DNA of 64,000 nt from contig NC_134535.1 of assembly GCF_050624435.1 (NCBI RefSeq), positions 129,880,731-129,944,730 on the forward strand, written 5' to 3'. Below, piece after piece: positions 11,395 through 22,539 of the stretch. Below the pieces are notes generated by a model that was given only the letters and a program-made list of their open reading frames with translations, ran no database searches and had not been told where the DNA came from. This DNA is from Tenrec ecaudatus. Taxonomy: Eukaryota > Chordata > Mammalia > Afrosoricida > Tenrecidae. Both the position numbers and the translations under genes were made by a program. Positions within the stretch are counted from its first letter, which is position 1, and each line of letters starts with the position of its first letter.

Positions 11395-12213
11395 GGATGT
11401 GCATTGAGGCTGTACCATTTCACCATCCACATTCAATCTGTACGCTGAGCAAACACTGTGGTCTGTGAAGAAGACCACGGCCTCTGGAGTGGAGGAAGGC
11501 CCAGTCAGCTTGTAGACGATGTGCTTTCAGCAAGGAGGACTCGCAGCACTTGCGGGTGAACATCAGCGACTGCCGACCTCAGGGTGGAGTGCAGTGTGTC
11601 GCGTCGTCAAGAAACCCAAATTCTCCCAAGTGGACCCAGAGAGAGCATCGTGGTAAAAGAAGGAAAATATTACAGATGTCAAGGATTTGGTTTTATTTGG
11701 GTTCACAGTAAACCCTTATTGCAGTGGGCAAATCTGCTACCCAACATCTCTCTAAAGTGTTAGAGAGCAAAGACGGCCCGCTGAGGACTGAGGTGTACCT
11801 GCCTCACTTCACGTGTATGAAAGGGGAACAAGGGACAAGGCAGACCTTGGGGAAAAGGAGCACTTTGGAATTACGATGCTGGCAAAGAACTCTGGGAGTT
11901 CGATGGGCGTGAACAAACAGGTCTGTCTTGAGAGTGGTTCCGCAAGAGTGCTCCTGAAAAGTAAGGACGGCAAGATGTCGCCTCGTATACTTTGGACATG
12001 ATGTCCGAAGAGCTCAGTGCCTGTGAAAGGACAGCATGCTTGGGCAAGTTGAGGGACAGCCCAAAGGGGGGGCTGGTCCTCCTCCCGCTGGATCGACGAC
12101 GCAGCGGCTGCTACGATAGGCTCCACCGTGACAGTGATGGGGGTGGCCCAGGACCGGACAGGGTTTCATGCTGTCGAGCACAGGGTGGCTGTGAGCTGGA
12201 ACTGCCCTGAAGG

Positions 12214-12974
12214 TTAAGGTGAACACTAACATTAGGAGTTGTGTCCACCTTGGAAGGACCGACCATTTGAGATCAAAAGGACAGCACCCAGTTTGTCCCA
12301 GAGGGAAGTGCAGAAGGCAGGAAGTGCTAGGACGGATGGAGGGATGGCACAGGAAACACAGGGAGGGAGGTGGATGAGTGATGTTAGGTTGTGGGCATTG
12401 CGGTGACACGGAATAGAGTGAGTATGCATTGTTGAACTGACATGGACTGGTGCTGAAACCTTCACCCAATTCACCACAAAAAGGTTAGGAAACAAAACAA
12501 AAGGCCGCATGCTTTATTCGCTCTCTGGGTGATCGTAAGTTCTGATGGGTGTGTGCTGCTGTCCTGATTTCATTGCCCGAGAGTGATTTTGCTGTCCTCA
12601 TTTCAAATCCCTGGGGCAGGATGGGTGGGACCAAAGCACGTCTCAGTGTCTCCTCTCAGCACACACTCTCCATCTCCAGGGTAGTCTTGATCAATGTGTG
12701 TCTTTCTGCTTCATTCTTCACACACATTATTTCGTGAGATTCTGTGGGTATGCTAGTGTGTGGGTGTGTGTGGGTGTCCAGCAGTGTGGGTGGCGCAAGC
12801 CACCCTCCCAGTACAGTATCACTGCGCTTGAAGAAATGAAGAGATTAGCTTTAAAAACACAATCACCTGAGTTGCTGGGCATTTGAATACTTCCCCCACC
12901 AATTAGTGAACAACCACCATGAATGAACTTATGCCACGCCGTGTTCCCTCCCCACCCCCCTCCCCTTATACATC
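12214..12974. other. Unassigned sequence after RTE copy B
   Basis: No gene or confident repeat was seen. A short GTGTGTGGGTGTGTGTGGGTG run sits at about 12757-12777. Confidence 0.4.
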
Positions 12975-13160
12975 TTATTTAAGTCTCGAAACAGCCTGGT
13001 AGAGTAGATATGGTCATGATCATCTTATAGATGGCACAGCTAGGCTCAGAGAGGTTAACGAATGTGCCCAGGGTCATGCCACAAACAACGGGGATGTCGG
13101 GATTCAAACCCAAGCCTGCCCAACCTGGCATCTCCTTATCACTGCTTTCTACCAGCCCGA
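12975..13160 (-). repeat. MIR SINE relic, minus strand
   Basis: The antisense MIR order is clear: TCATCTTATAGATGGCACAG, GGCTCAGAGAGGTTAACG, GCCCAGGGTCATGCC, then GGGATTCAAACCCAAGCCTG (the B-box side of the tRNA head). Confidence 0.75.
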
Positions 13161-13884
13161 GGGACAGCGGCACCTGTGGCTCGGAACTGCTCCGCACAGC
13201 ATAGCCCTGCCTGCCTTCCCGCCCTCTGCTTCTCCACGTAGGATGTACACCTGCGATGAAGCAGGATCTCCATCACCCACAGGATCAAGTTCAGCCCCTA
13301 GCCTGCCCTTCCAGGTCTCCTTCAGCACAGTCCCAGCCACTCTTTGCAGTCTCCTCTCTGCCTGTAGACCACAACTTCTGATGCACGCAGTCTGTCTTCC
13401 TCGTGCCCCTTGGGGTCGCGGCCTGTTTACTGGCAGCAAACAATTGCTAGTATTCTTGTGGCTGAAGATGGTCACTAGTCACCGATCAAAGAGCTACCTG
13501 CCTCCTGCCACTCCGTCAAGATCAGGCCTCACCGAACAGCCCCTGGGACTTGCCTTTCTCTGAGCAATCTCCAGGTCACAGAACCTACCCCGGTGCTTAC
13601 TTTTCATTTATTTCTTTTACGCACAAAATGAACTTGGGAGTGAAGACGGCGAGAACAGGCCTGAGCTACTAAGTTGATAGCATCTCTCTCAGATCTTGGA
13701 ATCGTTACCCTCTATTTCTCACACTTCCTAAATGACCCCATAACTCTTCGACGCTGGGAAGCTGCCTGTGTAGCACATGCCAACCACATGGCTGAGATCA
13801 TGCCTCTGTGTGGCACATGGATGCATACGGGTGAAACGAACCAACAACTAAATTCCTGATGGGGCGGTATTAAGATGGAGAATA
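13161..13884. other. Unassigned GC-moderate sequence
   Basis: Open frames of about 106-108 codons on both strands (13149-13563) overlap and have no recognisable domain. No splice-flanked exon could be defined. Confidence 0.35.
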
Positions 13885-14045
13885 CTGGTTGTTATGAGAC
13901 AGTGGTTGGGTGCCCAAGTGAGACCTCCTGAGCAGCATTGTGATCTCGGTCAGGTTACTTAACCTCTCTGTGCTTCCAGTTGGTGCTTAAGAAAAAGACA
14001 GCAGGGAAATGGGATGATTATCTACTTTGCAGAAGTGTCCCTAAG
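13885..14045 (+). repeat. MIR SINE relic, plus strand
   Basis: MIR blocks GACAGTGGTTGGGTGC, GGTCAGGTTACTTAACCTCTCTG and GAAATGGGATGATTATCTAC appear in order. It is an ancient mammalian SINE. Confidence 0.65.
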
Positions 14046-15315
14046 CATAGCTCATTATTGCTAGAGTGGCAGGGGAGAAGAAGAGATTTGGAGGCAGCCC
14101 AGGGCTCTCTTTGTTCACGACACTCGATGGTTTCTGGAAGAGGCAACAGCCGCTGGCTGCAGAGTGGCGGCGTGGGGCACGGGCCTGTCGGTTGCCAAGA
14201 GGACGGGTAACACTCAGGTGAGGGTGGGCACACCAACCGTTGGTTTATTTCAGGGTTGCAAGGCCTCCAACCATCTCTTCCTAGAAGCCCCCGGCACACA
14301 GGGCAGGGAGCTGAACCCCCACCAGATGTTTCCTCTCTGCTCACTGTCGATGGCTGGCTGGGAGGCTGGGGGTGGAGGGAAGGGAGGAAATGAAGGCAGA
14401 GAGAGAGCCTCTTGGGTTGGGAACTCATCCTTCCTCACCTCGGGCCTGCCGGCTGGGAGACTCCTCTCCCTACCCTTCTAGGAAGCACCTGACAACTATT
14501 CATCGCCTGGTCAAACAAAGGGTCAAGCCAAACCAAGGGCAGGGGGCGTGTGATGGCCTGCTTCCTGGAGGAGACCCTTGGCAGGGAGCTTGGGGTGGTT
14601 AGAAGCACCCGGCTAACTCAGAGAACAACAACAGCAGAGTGAGAGAGGGTTGCATGTCATCTGTAGGGGGAACCGCCTAGGGGGCACAGGAAGCAGCCTG
14701 GAGAACCCCAGCAGCTCTAAAGGACACCACCCCACCCTACCTCTCACTTGGTGGTGATGCCCGGAGCATCAGTTTCCCCATCTGCCAGCTGGGGAGAATG
14801 AGAAAACGGGCCCAAATGACCTCACTCTCTCCCTGGGAGGAATTCATGAGCAAGAATCCGCAGGGCAGCGCTTTCTAAATGTGCAGGATCAGCGAGAAAG
14901 CCATCTGAGGGCAGTGCAGGGGACGCCCGCGACCGACGGCGGGAAAGTACCTACTGTGCCCTTCCACCTGCTGCGCCCACGGAGGGGCCTCAGCTGGGGG
15001 AACAGGTGCAGCTCCTCCCAGAAAGCCTTGCGGGTGTCCAGTAAGCATTTCTCGTCTACAGCCTGAGAGGAGTAACCGAGAGCAGCTTGGGGCTTAATTA
15101 ACCTCTCAGGCTCAGTTCATCATGGCAGGGACCTTGGCTTCATCTCCACCCCCCGACACATCTTGGTCATCATCCCAGTTTCTATTTCTAAAGGTGAAGG
15201 AGGTGCCTCTATCCCTTCTGAGAGTCAAGATGCCTAGCAAAGTTGGGGGCATCTTGATGGTACTGCTGAGAAGGGGACCAACTGCTCCCAGATGTAACAA
15301 GTTCCCCATCTGGAA
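14046..15315. other. GC-rich unassigned sequence
   Basis: No gene was recognised. A weak MIR-like block (CATCAGTTTCCCCATCTG) is near 14767-14785. Overlapping frames on both strands at 14018-14481 reflect high GC rather than coding. Confidence 0.35.
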
Positions 15316-15796
15316 CAGTGGTTCTCAACCTTCCTCATGCCATGACCCTTCCAGACAGTTCCGTATATGGTGGGGAGCCCCAACCACAAAATTAGTATCA
15401 TTGCTATTTTATAACTGTAATTTTGCTACTGTTATGAATTTTCATGTAAATATCTCATAGGCAGGATGTATTTTCATTGTTACAAATTGAGCATCATTAA
15501 AGCATAGTGATGAATCACAAAACGATATGCAATTCTATATTGTGAAATATTTATTTCTAATGACAAATCAATGAAATTTCATCTTGAAGCACGGGGTAGC
15601 ATGGGTAACAGCCTTTAGGCTGGGTACTCGTATGTGGGTATGTGAGCATGACCCTCGTGGAGACGGATAGAGAAGCGGTGTCTCAGTTCCTAAGACCATC
15701 AGAAATCTGTGTTCTCCGATGGGTCTAAGGCGACCCCTGTGAATGGGTCATTCGACCTCCCCAAAGGGGTCAAGACCCACTATTCGAGAACCACTG
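15316..15796. mobile_element. SPIN-type hAT element (non-autonomous)
   Basis: The element opens CAGTGGTTCTCAACC and closes CGAGAACCACTG, giving near-perfect inverted ends. The subterminal GGGTCAAGACCC block precedes the right end. The 481-bp interior has an AT-rich segment (15395-15590) with no transposase frame. The same termini occur at 60500-60722. These ends match the SPIN family of hAT transposons, known from tenrec, bushbaby, bat, opossum and murine rodents. No clear 8-bp target duplication survives here. Confidence 0.8.
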
Positions 15797-16411
15797 CCTT
15801 ACAACAACAACATGCCGCACTGCTGCCTGCAAAGCTGAGCAGTGCTTCCCACTGTGGGCTGAACCATGGCAATGTCCCTGCGGGAGGCTACTGTCCTTAC
15901 CTGTCCCATTTGACGGGTGAGAAATGGAGGCTCCAAGATGCTAACCTCTCCAAGTCTCCCAGCTCTCAGGGTCCCTCCCTAAGACCCAGGGATCATTGCA
16001 CAATAGCACCAGTTACAGGAACAGCACGACCAGAGACTCCACATGGCCTCACGGTAGCAGGGACTTAACTGCAAGGCAATGGCTTTCCAGCCATTGAAGT
16101 GGAAATCTTGGGTTAAAACTCTGAGGATGTCACCAGGGCTCAGCGTGCACCACTGTTCCCAGCCCATCTCCGTCTGTGCTCATCTCCCACCCAAGGCTGA
16201 TTCCCCCCACCCCCCACAAGCCAGAGGGGCTGTGAGGGAGAACAGTGGAGGGGGAGGGGGTGGGGTGCAGCGTGACCTGTGAACTAAGTGGGTACACTGG
16301 ACATTATATCGGGGTCCTCGTAGAATCCTGAGCCTGACCGTGTGTGTACCTGAAAGAGAGCATGAGGGACGGGGAGAGAGAGGGATTTCAGGGAGGAAGT
16401 ACTGTCTATAT
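15797..16411. other. GC-rich sequence with old MIR remnant
   Basis: An antisense MIR-like block lies at about 15890-15990 (ACGGGTGAGAAATGGAGGCTC and following). A G-rich run sits at 16247-16266. No gene is seen. Confidence 0.4.
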
Positions 16412-16414
16412 GAT

Positions 16415-16462
<48 letters not shown>

Positions 16463-16481
16463 TTCTTTCTTCTTTCTTTCT
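16412..16481 (+). repeat. (TTTC)n microsatellite
   Basis: About 50 bases of nearly pure TTTC repeats, followed by a slightly broken part with TTCT and TTTTC variants. Confidence 0.95.
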
Positions 16482-16632
16482 CAAACCACAGTCCAGCTAC
16501 ACATTCTTTGGCAGTTTCCTGAGGATAAACTTCAGTTTTTGAGAAAAAGGTGGGGGGTGGGGGGGGTGGGGAAGAGGGACAGCAGAGGTGGGGAAAGCAG
16601 TTAGAGACCCAGAAAGGAAACATGAGGGTGTG

Positions 16633-16635
<3 letters not shown>

Positions 16636-16679
<44 letters not shown>

Positions 16680-16695
16680 CCTCCCTCCCTCCCTC
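16636..16695 (+). repeat. (CA)n then (CTCC)n microsatellite
   Basis: About 20 CA units, then five CTCC-type units. It lies about 150 bp from the (TTTC)n tract, with a G-run in between at 16548-16571. Confidence 0.95.
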
Positions 16696-17712
16696 CACAC
16701 AGGCCTCCTGGCAATAAGGAAGTGAGACTAGATCTTTTTCATGAATGGGCTTAACTCAGCCTTACTGAACTTCCGCTCTCCCATTCACCAGCATTCAAAT
16801 TTCACCTTCTGACCATCCGAGGCAGCTGGCTGCTGGCCCGGGAACTAGGAGCAGCCTGAGATCATCCCCCTGACCACAGGCAATTGTGTGCTTACAAGAT
16901 CCTCTTTTCTGAGCTGGTAAATCCACAGTGGCCACGGTGTTTACAGGATACCGTGTTGGAGGGGCACTGGCTCCGGAAGGCCCCCTCCTTGGGTCCATTG
17001 CTTCCCCCGCTCTCCCCCTTGGGTGAGGGAAGCTCCCATCGCAGAGGACACACATGCACAAAACCCCTCTACAGACCAGCCAGCGTGAGCTCTCTGGGAG
17101 ATGGCCGCGTCTGCTCTGTGGTCATGTTGGAGGAAAATGAGAGTCACCACATTCGAGAGAAAAGATTGGGGTTCTTTCCATGGGGCCACCGGGCAGCCAG
17201 CTCAGGCTGGTGGTCCCGTATGGGGTGTCATTGTCACTGTGGATGGGAGTTGGGTGGGGGGCAGGGAGCCATGGAAGTTAACTGTCGCTTGGGAATCGGC
17301 CTGGCAGCTCCAGAGGGTTTGTCCAGGCAGCAGAAAGGGGGGGCCGACCGACCTTGAACTGGGGGGTTCAGTTTCGCTGCGTCACACTTGGCTCATTTGT
17401 GAAGACTGGTTAACCCTAGCTCCTGAGCAGGCTTGTTGTGACCTCCAAAGGAGCTGAGGCACACGTCTGCCCTGGGCCCACCAGCTATCCCAGGAAATAA
17501 ATATCCCAGGGACCCAGACCTGATGGGGCAGCTGCCGCTGCCTTGAGCTGAAGACGTGGAGGAGCTGGTGAAGAGAAGGTTGCACCAGGGGCTCAGCTTC
17601 TCTTGTCTGTCTCCCTCCTGCTTCGCCAGCCCCTTCCTTCCAGGGGAAGCTCAGAGAGACAATAAAGAGGACCACTTTCCTGCCTCCGCCCCTCCTGCAA
17701 GTGCCTGTGGCA
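16696..17712. other. GC-rich unassigned sequence
   Basis: The longest frame is 157 codons (16884-17357, plus), with overlapping frames in other phases. None shows a known domain, signal peptide or plausible splice context. Judged non-coding, though not excluded. Confidence 0.35.
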
Positions 17713-17873
17713 CAGTTAACAGCTGGGCTGCTCACTGAAAGGTTGACAGTGTGAACCTCTTCTTGGGTACCTTGGAAGCAAGGTGTGGTGATCTACTTCC
17801 CAGACATGAGCTTGGCAAACCCTCTCTGACGCTCACAGGGTCTCCGTGAGCTGGAATTGGCTTCAGGACAACT
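17713..17873 (+). repeat. AfroSINE, long subtype, plus strand
   Basis: Blocks in order: GGGCTGCTCACTGAAAGGTTG, ACCTTGGAAGCAAGGTGTGG, GATCTACTTCCCAGAC, and GTGAGCTGGAATTGGCTTC. The CTTGGAAGAAAGG-type middle is diagnostic of the longer afrotherian SINE form, also seen at about 40845-40970. Confidence 0.7.
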
Positions 17874-19645
17874 GGATTCCATCTCTCCCTCCGCACCGCC
17901 CTCCCCCCCATGCTGAGCATCCAGACACAGGCTCCTGAACCCCCCTCCCCATACTTGGATGCAGACACCCCCCCACCCCACAGAGTCTTACAGTGTTTGG
18001 TCCCTGAGGCAAGGGCACAGAGGAGAGAGTCCTGAGAGAGCCTTCCCCTTCCGGGCCAGGAGTGTTTCCTGGAGGCCGGGCTGGAGCGCTGCCTTCCCCG
18101 CCCTGCAGCTGTTGTGCTTCTCAGCCCAACTCTGGGCACTGGGACCAGGCTCGGAAATACCAGTGGGCTTTGTCCCGGCTGATTACTCACAGTAAAGGAA
18201 TGGCATCCACTCCACTGGACTTTCTAGGAACTCACCCTGCTGGAGCGGGTCCCTGTCCCCAAGTCCCCTCTTGAGCACACAGAGAGAGGCCGCTCACAGA
18301 GGTTGGAGGGTGGGGGTGGTGGAGGGGGGTACTGGGCAGCTCCCCAAGGCCCCTACCAGGGGATCCCAGGAGGCATTGAATATGCTTGTCCATTGAGTAA
18401 GTTGGGGCTCCGGATCCTCCTCCCCCCATGACGAATTGAAAGCAGTCTCCCTGACCCCCTTTCCTGGTCTTTCCGGCCTCTGCACGGCTGACTTCTCTCA
18501 GGGCCAAGGGACGAGCCGAATCCCAGCAAGACAGCGGAACCTGGAGCGATTGAATGAGCCCAATGGCAATGGTCCAGCGAGGGGAAATGGCCGTTTATCC
18601 AGGCACCCATCAAGCGCTCCATCTCCTGCCCAGTGCACAGGATGCAGGAAATCCCCCCTCCCCCAACACACGCTCGTGGACAGATGAGAATAACTGAGCT
18701 TGGAAGAATCAGGACATTCTTGCAAAGCACCATAGTTAGCGAATGTCAGAACTTGTAAAGAAGAGACCCACCACCCACCTCTGAGCCCGTGGGCTTGGCC
18801 AGCCGACTATCTTTGTGTATTTACATGACTAATTCCACTTCGATGAGCTTTCAAGGAGAAGTGCCCCCCAGGGTAAAGAGTGCCTCCCTCCCCACACCAT
18901 AGGTTCCTTTCACAAAGCAGCACCGCCATGGCCGAGTCTGTTGGCAATGAGGATGATGGAGGCCAGAGCAGCTAAGGGGCCTCAGCCCTCTGCTACCTGT
19001 CCCTTCCTACAAGGCCACTCTCCTGTGTCTGCGGCCCGCCTCTCCCACTGCCCACCAGCGGCTTCTCTTCTGCAGCCTTGCCTCCCTGGAGGCCTCCATC
19101 CGGCCCTCTCTGACTATCTCTGCCCGGCCTTTCCTGCCCTGACTCTTGGCTGGCTTTCTCACCATTTTCCTGCTGGGCCACGAAGCCTCCATGTCCATGG
19201 CGTCCACGCGGCTGCCTTTCTCGATGGTTGGTCCCCTCAAACCCTTCCTGTTCAAATGCCTACGGCTGCGTGAGAAGTTGACACCCACTTGGTGATGCAA
19301 ACCCCAAACGGCCTCGCCTCTTACAGCTCTGGAAGGCAGAAAGTGAGGTGTCCACAGGGCCACGCTCCCCAGGAAGGTTCTGCAGGAGAATTCCTGTTTG
19401 CCCCTCTTAGACTCTGGTGGCTGCAGCGCTCTCATCTCTGCCTCATCCTCCACCTGGCCTCCTCTACGGGGTTTGCTATTTTCCTCTGAGAACAATTTGC
19501 CGTTGGATTTAGGGTCCAGCCTCGTTGAGGGCGATCTCATCTGGAATCATCTGCAAAGACCGTTTCTCTAGCTAAGACCTCACTCACAGGTTGTGTTCAG
19601 GCGGGCCTGTCTTTTAGGGACCTATCCCCCCTCAACCCACTACGG
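17874..19645. other. GC-rich unassigned sequence
   Basis: No gene was recognised. Frames of 110-177 codons overlap on opposite strands (18941-19540), typical of GC-rich non-coding DNA. A weak antisense MIR/L2-like block sits near 18700-18760. Confidence 0.35.
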
Positions 19646-19649
19646 AGGC

Positions 19650-20060
19650 AGCAAATGAGATGCCCATCCACAGAGGGATGCATAAACGAAGTGTGATGTA
19701 TGCATGCGATGGAATATTACGAAGCTAGCTAAAGAAATGCAGCTTTGATGCATGCCACAACCCGTGTGAGAACAGGCTGAGTGCCACAAGTCCGTCAGAA
19801 AAGCACAAATACTATACGATCGCACTTATCTGCGGAAAGCAAATTTGTAGAAACCAAAGATTATTCATATCTACCAGCGGGGAGAGGCCGTGGAATGGAG
19901 GGAGCGTGTGGGGGTGCAGTGCATTCGTGTTCCTACTTGTGGGATATTTGGGGACAGGATCTCGATAATGCTGGCAGAAGCCGAGACATGTAACCGACGC
20001 CATTGCAGTTAAACGTGGAAGTTGCCACAATGGGAAATGCTTTGATGTGTCTGTTGTCAC
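19650..20060 (+). repeat. Old L1 3' remnant, plus strand
   Basis: The order ATGCCCATCCACAGAGGGAT, GATGGAATATTACGAAGC, ACTATACGATCGCACTTATC and ATCTACCAGCGGGGAGAGG follows the L1 3'-UTR of placental mammals. Confidence 0.6.
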
Positions 20061-21119
20061 TCTTTAGAGAATGCTGACACAGAAGCACCAGTTGTTAACA
20101 ATGTTGCTGCTTTTCCTGCCATCAGTCAGCTAGCCAGGTGACATAAAAGGTGACCTCTTTGGGCCGCAAGGTTCATAAGGTGAGGGGTCCAATCTAAACC
20201 ATCTCCATAGCTCCTTCTAGCTGCAACATCCCATGAGTCTAGGAGTCTGGCTTTGTAGATGGCCAGGAGCTGAAGAGAGTTCTGGAAGGTGAAGGTTATA
20301 GGCAAGCCAAGTGCATAGCCTCCCCAGCAGTGGAAGGGCACTCAGTACATAGCTGTGGAAACAAAAGGAGTGGTTCTTGCTACGGCCCGTGAAGACTTCT
20401 AGCCGGAACACTGCTGACCAGCTGACCCTCAGGGGTCAGAAACCGCTTCCACATCAGGGATGACAAAGGCAGATCATACCAGTGGGCGAATGAATCCGCT
20501 TGCTCTATTCCCAGCTGTTGAGCTCAATGGACAGCAGCATTCCTATCCGCTCAAGCAGCTGCTGATGTGATGGCGGCAGGGTCTGGGGTGGTCTCACTTA
20601 CCCAGCCAGCTGCTTGAGCGGGTTGGGGAGGCTTCTCCTGGCTTCCTGGGGACCGCAGCTGTTCCGAGCATCCCTGGAACAATGGTTGATTTTCACAACA
20701 AGAATGTGTCAAAACCAATATTTTTTTTATACAGGAAATTATTTTCAGGTTGACTTGTAAGCAAGCATACATTCCCTGAAGCATAAGCTACGGTACTAAC
20801 ATGTTCAAAAGAGGGTCTCACACAAAGTAAGTGCTCAATAAAATTTGACTCTTATTATTAATATCAGATCTCATGGCTTTGTGAGATTAAAATGCGATCA
20901 TGATCCTGTCAGAACTACTAGTTGTTCTCAGACTAGCTCAGGTGCCCTTTCCTTTGGGACTTCTGGGATTCTTCAGTCTACATTTCGTCCTGTTCTTTAT
21001 TCATTTAACAAATACTTCTCAAGTGCTCGTAGCTGTTAGGTCTTGGCGATCGAGTCTTGAGCATCCTGGATTTTGTGTTTTGGTGGGTAGAGACAGACGT
21101 GTGCTTGTAAATTTATAAA
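20061..21119. other. Unassigned sequence with a perfect inverted repeat
   Basis: No gene is seen. A 14-bp perfect inverted repeat lies at 20548-20561 and 20607-20620. A MIR 3' end (AAGTAAGTGCTCAATAAAAT) is at about 20825-20845. Confidence 0.45.
20548..20620. repeat. 14-bp perfect inverted repeat
   Basis: CGCTCAAGCAGCTG at 20548-20561 is the exact reverse complement of 20607-20620, with 45 bp between. It could fold into a stem of 14 pairs. No transposon boundary was matched to it. Confidence 0.8.
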
Positions 21120-21400
21120 AGGACATATTCATTTTTCAATCAACTTAAAAAAACCGCAATCTTTTTCTTGTGAATTGGGTGAAGGGTTACAGAGCAAATC
21201 CATTTTCAATTAAACCATTCACATGCGTGCTGTTTCATGGCATTGACTGCAACTGCTACACGGTACCAGCACTTACTCTGCTTCCTCCCTGTGCTTGATT
21301 CCACTCCTCCTTCCCCCAGTCTTCCTGCTGTCTGAACTTTGCCCTTGGGCCGATGCTGCTCTTTTTATTTTATTATGATCAGTCTTATTGAGTTATAATT
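21120..21400 (-). repeat. LINE 3'-UTR-like repeat, minus strand
   Basis: The run GGGTTACAGAGCAAATCCA and the later TCCCTGTGCTTGATTCCACTC resemble segments at 40200-40350 and 54260-54400. The three form one dispersed family, probably an L1 3'-UTR in antisense. The family name is uncertain. Confidence 0.4.
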
Positions 21401-21404
21401 AACA

Positions 21405-22035
21405 CATCCCTCCCATCTGAACTAATGGGTGACATCGTGATGAATGGAAAAAAGATTGAAGTCGTCAAGGATTTCATCCTGCTGGATCCACAATCACTGC
21501 TCATGGAAGCAGCAGTCAAGGTATGGAAAGATGCAGTGCATTGGGCAAATCTGCTGCACAAGACCTCTTTAGAGTGTTGAAAAGCAAGGGCTTCACTTTG
21601 AGGTCGAAGGTGAACCTGACCCACGCCATAGCATTTTTAATCACCTCGCGTGCATGTGAGAGTTGAACATTGACTAAGGAAGACTGAAGAAGAATCAGTG
21701 CATTGGAACTACGGTGCTGGCGACGGACATTGAAAGTACCATGGTCGGCCAAAAGAACAAGCAAATCAGTCCTGGAAGAAGTACAGCCAGAATGTTTTTT
21801 TTTAAAGAGGCAAGGGTAGTGAGACTTTGTCCCGTGTGTTTTGGACACGGTGTCAGGAGAGACCAGTTGCTGGAGAAGGACGCCGTGCTTGGTAAAGTAG
21901 AGGGGCAGGGAAAGAGAGGAAGGCTTCAACAAGCTGGGTTGACCCAGTGGCTTTATCGATGGGCTTAAACGTGACAATTGTGAGGATGGTGCAGGGCTAG
22001 CAGGGTTTTGTTCTGTTGTACATATGGCTTGGGGC
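21405..22035 (+). mobile_element. RTE/BovB-like 3' fragment (copy C)
   Basis: This is the C-terminal end of the RTE protein region and the 3' tail. Blocks: GGTGACATCGTGATGAATGG, GGGCAAATCTGCTGCACAAG, GTGCTGGCGACGGACATTG, GGACACGGTGTCAGGAG and GAGGATGGTGCAGGGC. It is 5'-truncated. A T9 expansion at 21797-21805 interrupts the coding phase. Confidence 0.85.
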
Positions 22036-22044
22036 TTCTGCTAT

Positions 22045-22510
22045 CATTCATCGTGTTCCACACACGGGGTGTTTAGGATGTCAGCAGGTATTGTTCCCTC
22101 CTTTGTGTTTGGATATGATTGTTTACAATACTGGGATCACACAGGCTGGTGTGCTGCTTCTCTGTGAACTTGGCCGACTCCCCAATTAGAAGACTACTTG
22201 TTTGTAGACAAGCTTGTAAGACCCCAGACGCTCTTTTTCCCAATAGGTAGGCACCATCTGATTTCTTCACCACATAATATGGGGTGTCATCTCCCTCTGG
22301 GGTCTCTTCAAGTAATGCTAACAATTTTCTTAATGGCAGGGTGCCCCACTGTCAGAAGAGCAATTGCTGCCTCTGCTCCAGACATGCCCCTGACTTGATA
22401 CGATTTCCCATTAGCGTTCACTCATTACTCGTGTGGAGTTGTCTGTGGCTTTGGGGCAACCACAGAACACTGTTCTGTGGTAGGACTTAATTGATCTTCT
22501 CCGTCTCCCT
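22045..22510 (-). repeat. L1 3'-UTR-like, minus strand
   Basis: Blocks AGACTACTTGTTTGTAGACAAGC, AAGACCCCAGACGCTC and GGCACCATCTGATTTCTTCACCAC recur in the copy at 59665-60880, so both belong to one family. Judged an afrotherian L1 3'-UTR from general pattern. Confidence 0.45.
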
Positions 22511-22539
22511 ACATCATGGGAAACAGACTCCACCTGGGG

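Larger units (their letters stand above)
8600..12213 (+). mobile_element. RTE/BovB-like LINE, split copy (copy B)
   Basis: RTE sequence runs 8600-9666, 10506-11171 and 11395-12213, in the same order as copy A. The endonuclease block KCDWNARVG is at about 8893-8920 and the reverse transcriptase region lies in the second and third segments. Stop codons and indels are frequent. The first interruption (9667-10505) holds an AfroSINE, an L1-like tail and an LTR-like fragment. The second (11172-11394) is an AfroSINE. The RTE word AGAAGATGG just before the first gap recurs as AAGAGATGG just after it, consistent with target-site duplication. The 3' end shows the usual GGACCGGACAGGGTTTC and GGTGGCTGTGAGC tail. 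Confidence 0.8.

Noticed and set aside
16412-16695. CRISPR-like or direct-repeat array
   Set aside because: The repeats are simple microsatellites with no spacers, and the DNA is mammalian.
16180-16698. 172-codon minus frame with Cys-Val and Lys-Glu repeats
   Set aside because: It is the translation of (CA)n and (TTTC)n microsatellites.
16884-17357. 157-codon open frame in GC-rich DNA
   Set aside because: Other frames on both strands are similarly open, so this reflects base composition. No domain is seen.
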